Shown piece after piece: positions 7,943 through 9,129 of a DNA stretch of 9,129 nucleotides (its first letter is position 1; every line of letters begins with the position of its first letter). This DNA is from Amoebophilaceae bacterium UBA1467 (GTDB lineage: Bacteria > Bacteroidota > Bacteroidia > Cytophagales > Amoebophilaceae). The notes under the pieces were generated by a model. That model searched no databases and was not told the origin of the DNA. It was given only the letters and a program-made list of their open reading frames with translations. Location of the stretch: assembly GCA_002325615.1 (NCBI GenBank), contig DCSL01000003.1, positions 1,454 through 10,582 of the forward strand, in the 5' to 3' direction. Position numbers and translations under genes: made by a program.

Positions 7943-9129
7943 TTAGCTATTGATCTTTTGGGCACTCCGAGCGTGTAGCACAGCCTGCTTAAAGCACTCA
8001 CCCCGCTCCTCGAAATTTTTGAATAAGTCAAAACTAGCACAAGCTGGGGAAAACAGCACTACGTCTCCGGGCTGTGCCAAAGCAAGTGCTATTGCTACTG
8101 CCTCTTCCACCTGCGTTGTTTCATAGATAGGCGCTACTACTTGCCGAAAGGCCTGGCTTATTTTTGCGTTGTCTTTGCCCAGGCAGATCATCGCCTTAAC
8201 ACGTGTTTTTACAAGGGGTTGCAGTATCGTATAATCATTCCCTTTGTCCTTTCCTCCTGCTATCCAGATGATGGGCTGTGCAAAACTCCTCAAGGCCGCA
8301 CAAGTCGCCTCTACGTTGGTGGCTTTGGAGTCGTTGTAGACAGGAATCCCACCAACCTCAGTCACCCACTCGATGCGATGGGGCACACCCGCGAACGTTG
8401 TCAGTCCTGCCTGAATTTTCGTTGCTTCAACCCCTATTAGCTGGGCCACCTTGATGGCTACCAAGGCATTGAACCAATTGTGGGGCCCCCGAAGCCTAAA
8501 GTTGGAAGCGGTGAGCAGAGAGAGACGATCATCTACTTCTGCGTTGTGCTCCTGTACCGATACGGGGTGTTGGCAAGGCAACATAGTCTGTTGCTGCAGA
8601 TAAGCCTGAATGTTGGGATCTGCTCGGTTATAGATGAAATGCTCCTGATTAGTCATATTTTGCAGGATTCTGAACTTAGCCTGTAGGTAAGGTGCCATTT
8701 GGCCGTGGTACCGGTCCAGATGATCTGGCGTGATGTTCAGCAAACAAGCTATATCTAACTTGCAGGTGTACATCCCCTCTAACTGAAAATTACTCAGCTC
8801 TAGCACGCAGTAGTCATGTTTGTTTTCCAAGACCTTTCTAGCAAAGCTGGAGCCTACATTGCCAGCCATGTCCACATTGAGCCCTGCTTCTCTTAGTAGA
8901 TGGTAAGTGAGGTGTGTCGTGGTCGTCTTGCCATTCGTGCCTGTAATGCCAATCAGAAAAGCCTGGGTGTAGCGACTGGCTAGCTCTATTTCGGCAATGA
9001 TAGGGAGCTTTGCCTCTTGTACGACCTGAATGATCGGCATGCTGTCTGGAATGCCCGGGCTTTTGACTACCTCATCAGCGGCCAAGACCCTGTCTTGGGA
9101 GTGTTGCCCCTCTTCAAAGGCAATGTTAT
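7943..9129 (-). CDS. murD: UDP-N-acetylmuramoylalanine--D-glutamate ligase MurD, 5' end outside the window
   Basis: MurD is the cytoplasmic ATP-dependent ligase that adds D-glutamate to UDP-MurNAc-L-alanine, a step of peptidoglycan precursor synthesis. The frame is open to the window end (first full codon at 9127), so the TTG at 9085 is internal and roughly 50 N-terminal residues of the usual 440-450 are missing. Visible residues, numbered from 9127: FEEGQH and VVKSPGIP (UDP-binding domain end), the ATP loop GITGTNGKTTTTH (60-72), LELSNFQLE (109-117; usually SSFQL), TPDHLDRYHG (133-142), AKFRI (150-154) with K151 in the place of the carbamylated lysine, GPHNWFNA (214-221), PHRIEW (249-254), YNDSKATN (264-271), GGKDKGNDY (291-299) and SPACASFDLFKNFEERG (360-376). 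All three Mur ligase domains are therefore represented and the enzyme looks functional. It ends with TAA at 7943-7945, 8 bases before ftsW, matching the usual murD-ftsW order of the division and cell-wall cluster. Confidence 0.96.
   Translation of the reverse strand, partial: NIAFEEGQHSQDRVLAADEVVKSPGIPDSMPIIQVVQEAKLPIIAEIELASRYTQAFLIGITGTNGKTTTTHLTYHLLREAGLNVDMAGNVGSSFARKVLENKHDYCVLELSNFQLEGMYTCKLDIACLLNITPDHLDRYHGQMAPYLQAKFRILQNMTNQEHFIYNRADPNIQAYLQQQTMLPCQHPVSVQEHNAEVDDRLSLLTASNFRLRGPHNWFNALVAIKVAQLIGVEATKIQAGLTTFAGVPHRIEWVTEVGGIPVYNDSKATNVEATCAALRSFAQPIIWIAGGKDKGNDYTILQPLVKTRVKAMICLGKDNAKISQAFRQVVAPIYETTQVEEAVAIALALAQPGDVVLFSPACASFDLFKNFEERGECFKQAVLHARSAQKINS

Noticed and set aside
1..9129. 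CRISPR arrays, insertion sequences, tRNA or rRNA genes
   Set aside because: I saw no spaced repeats, transposase motifs, terminal inverted repeats, or cloverleaf-like sequence in either intergenic region.

Overview
The window looks like part of a Bacteroidota chromosome. The evidence is the long AddB-like nuclease of the form common in that phylum (N-terminal FPTWRAGEVFK-type motif, C-terminal PD-(D/E)XK plus Fe-S cysteines), the murD-ftsW pair, and the lack of clear Shine-Dalgarno sequences. The fusion of a sodium:solute symporter to a signalling tail recalls host-associated Cytophagales such as Amoebophilus and Cardinium. That placement is an inference from memory. The base composition looks close to half G+C by eye, higher than I would expect for those two genera, so the family assignment is weak.

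Layout. Positions 1-3325 (+) hold one very large gene whose 5' end lies before the window: an SSS-family transporter, then extra membrane helices, a decayed histidine-kinase-like region, and a C-terminal HD domain of the RelA/SpoT type. The reading frame breaks once, near 487-492, so the gene is now split into 1-552 and 521-3325. Positions 3437-6391 (+) encode an AddB/PD-(D/E)XK nuclease-helicase-like repair protein of 984 residues. Positions 6392-6755 carry no convincing gene; they contain a 10-bp inverted repeat and a weak hydrophobic open frame. On the minus strand, murD (7943 to beyond the window end) and ftsW (6756-7934) form a tight pair with an 8-bp gap.

How the genes relate. MurD (D-glutamate ligase) and FtsW (septal peptidoglycan polymerase) belong to the division and cell-wall cluster, but the usual next gene, murG, does not follow ftsW; the convergent nuclease gene lies there instead. 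The nuclease has no AddA/RecB-type helicase partner in the window. The symporter fusion has no evident link to its neighbours.

The most interesting items are the transporter-signalling fusion, its altered (p)ppGpp-hydrolase-like active site, its decayed kinase core, and the single frame break, which lies in a loop and is followed by a TTT-TAA site at which a +1 slip would restore the frame.
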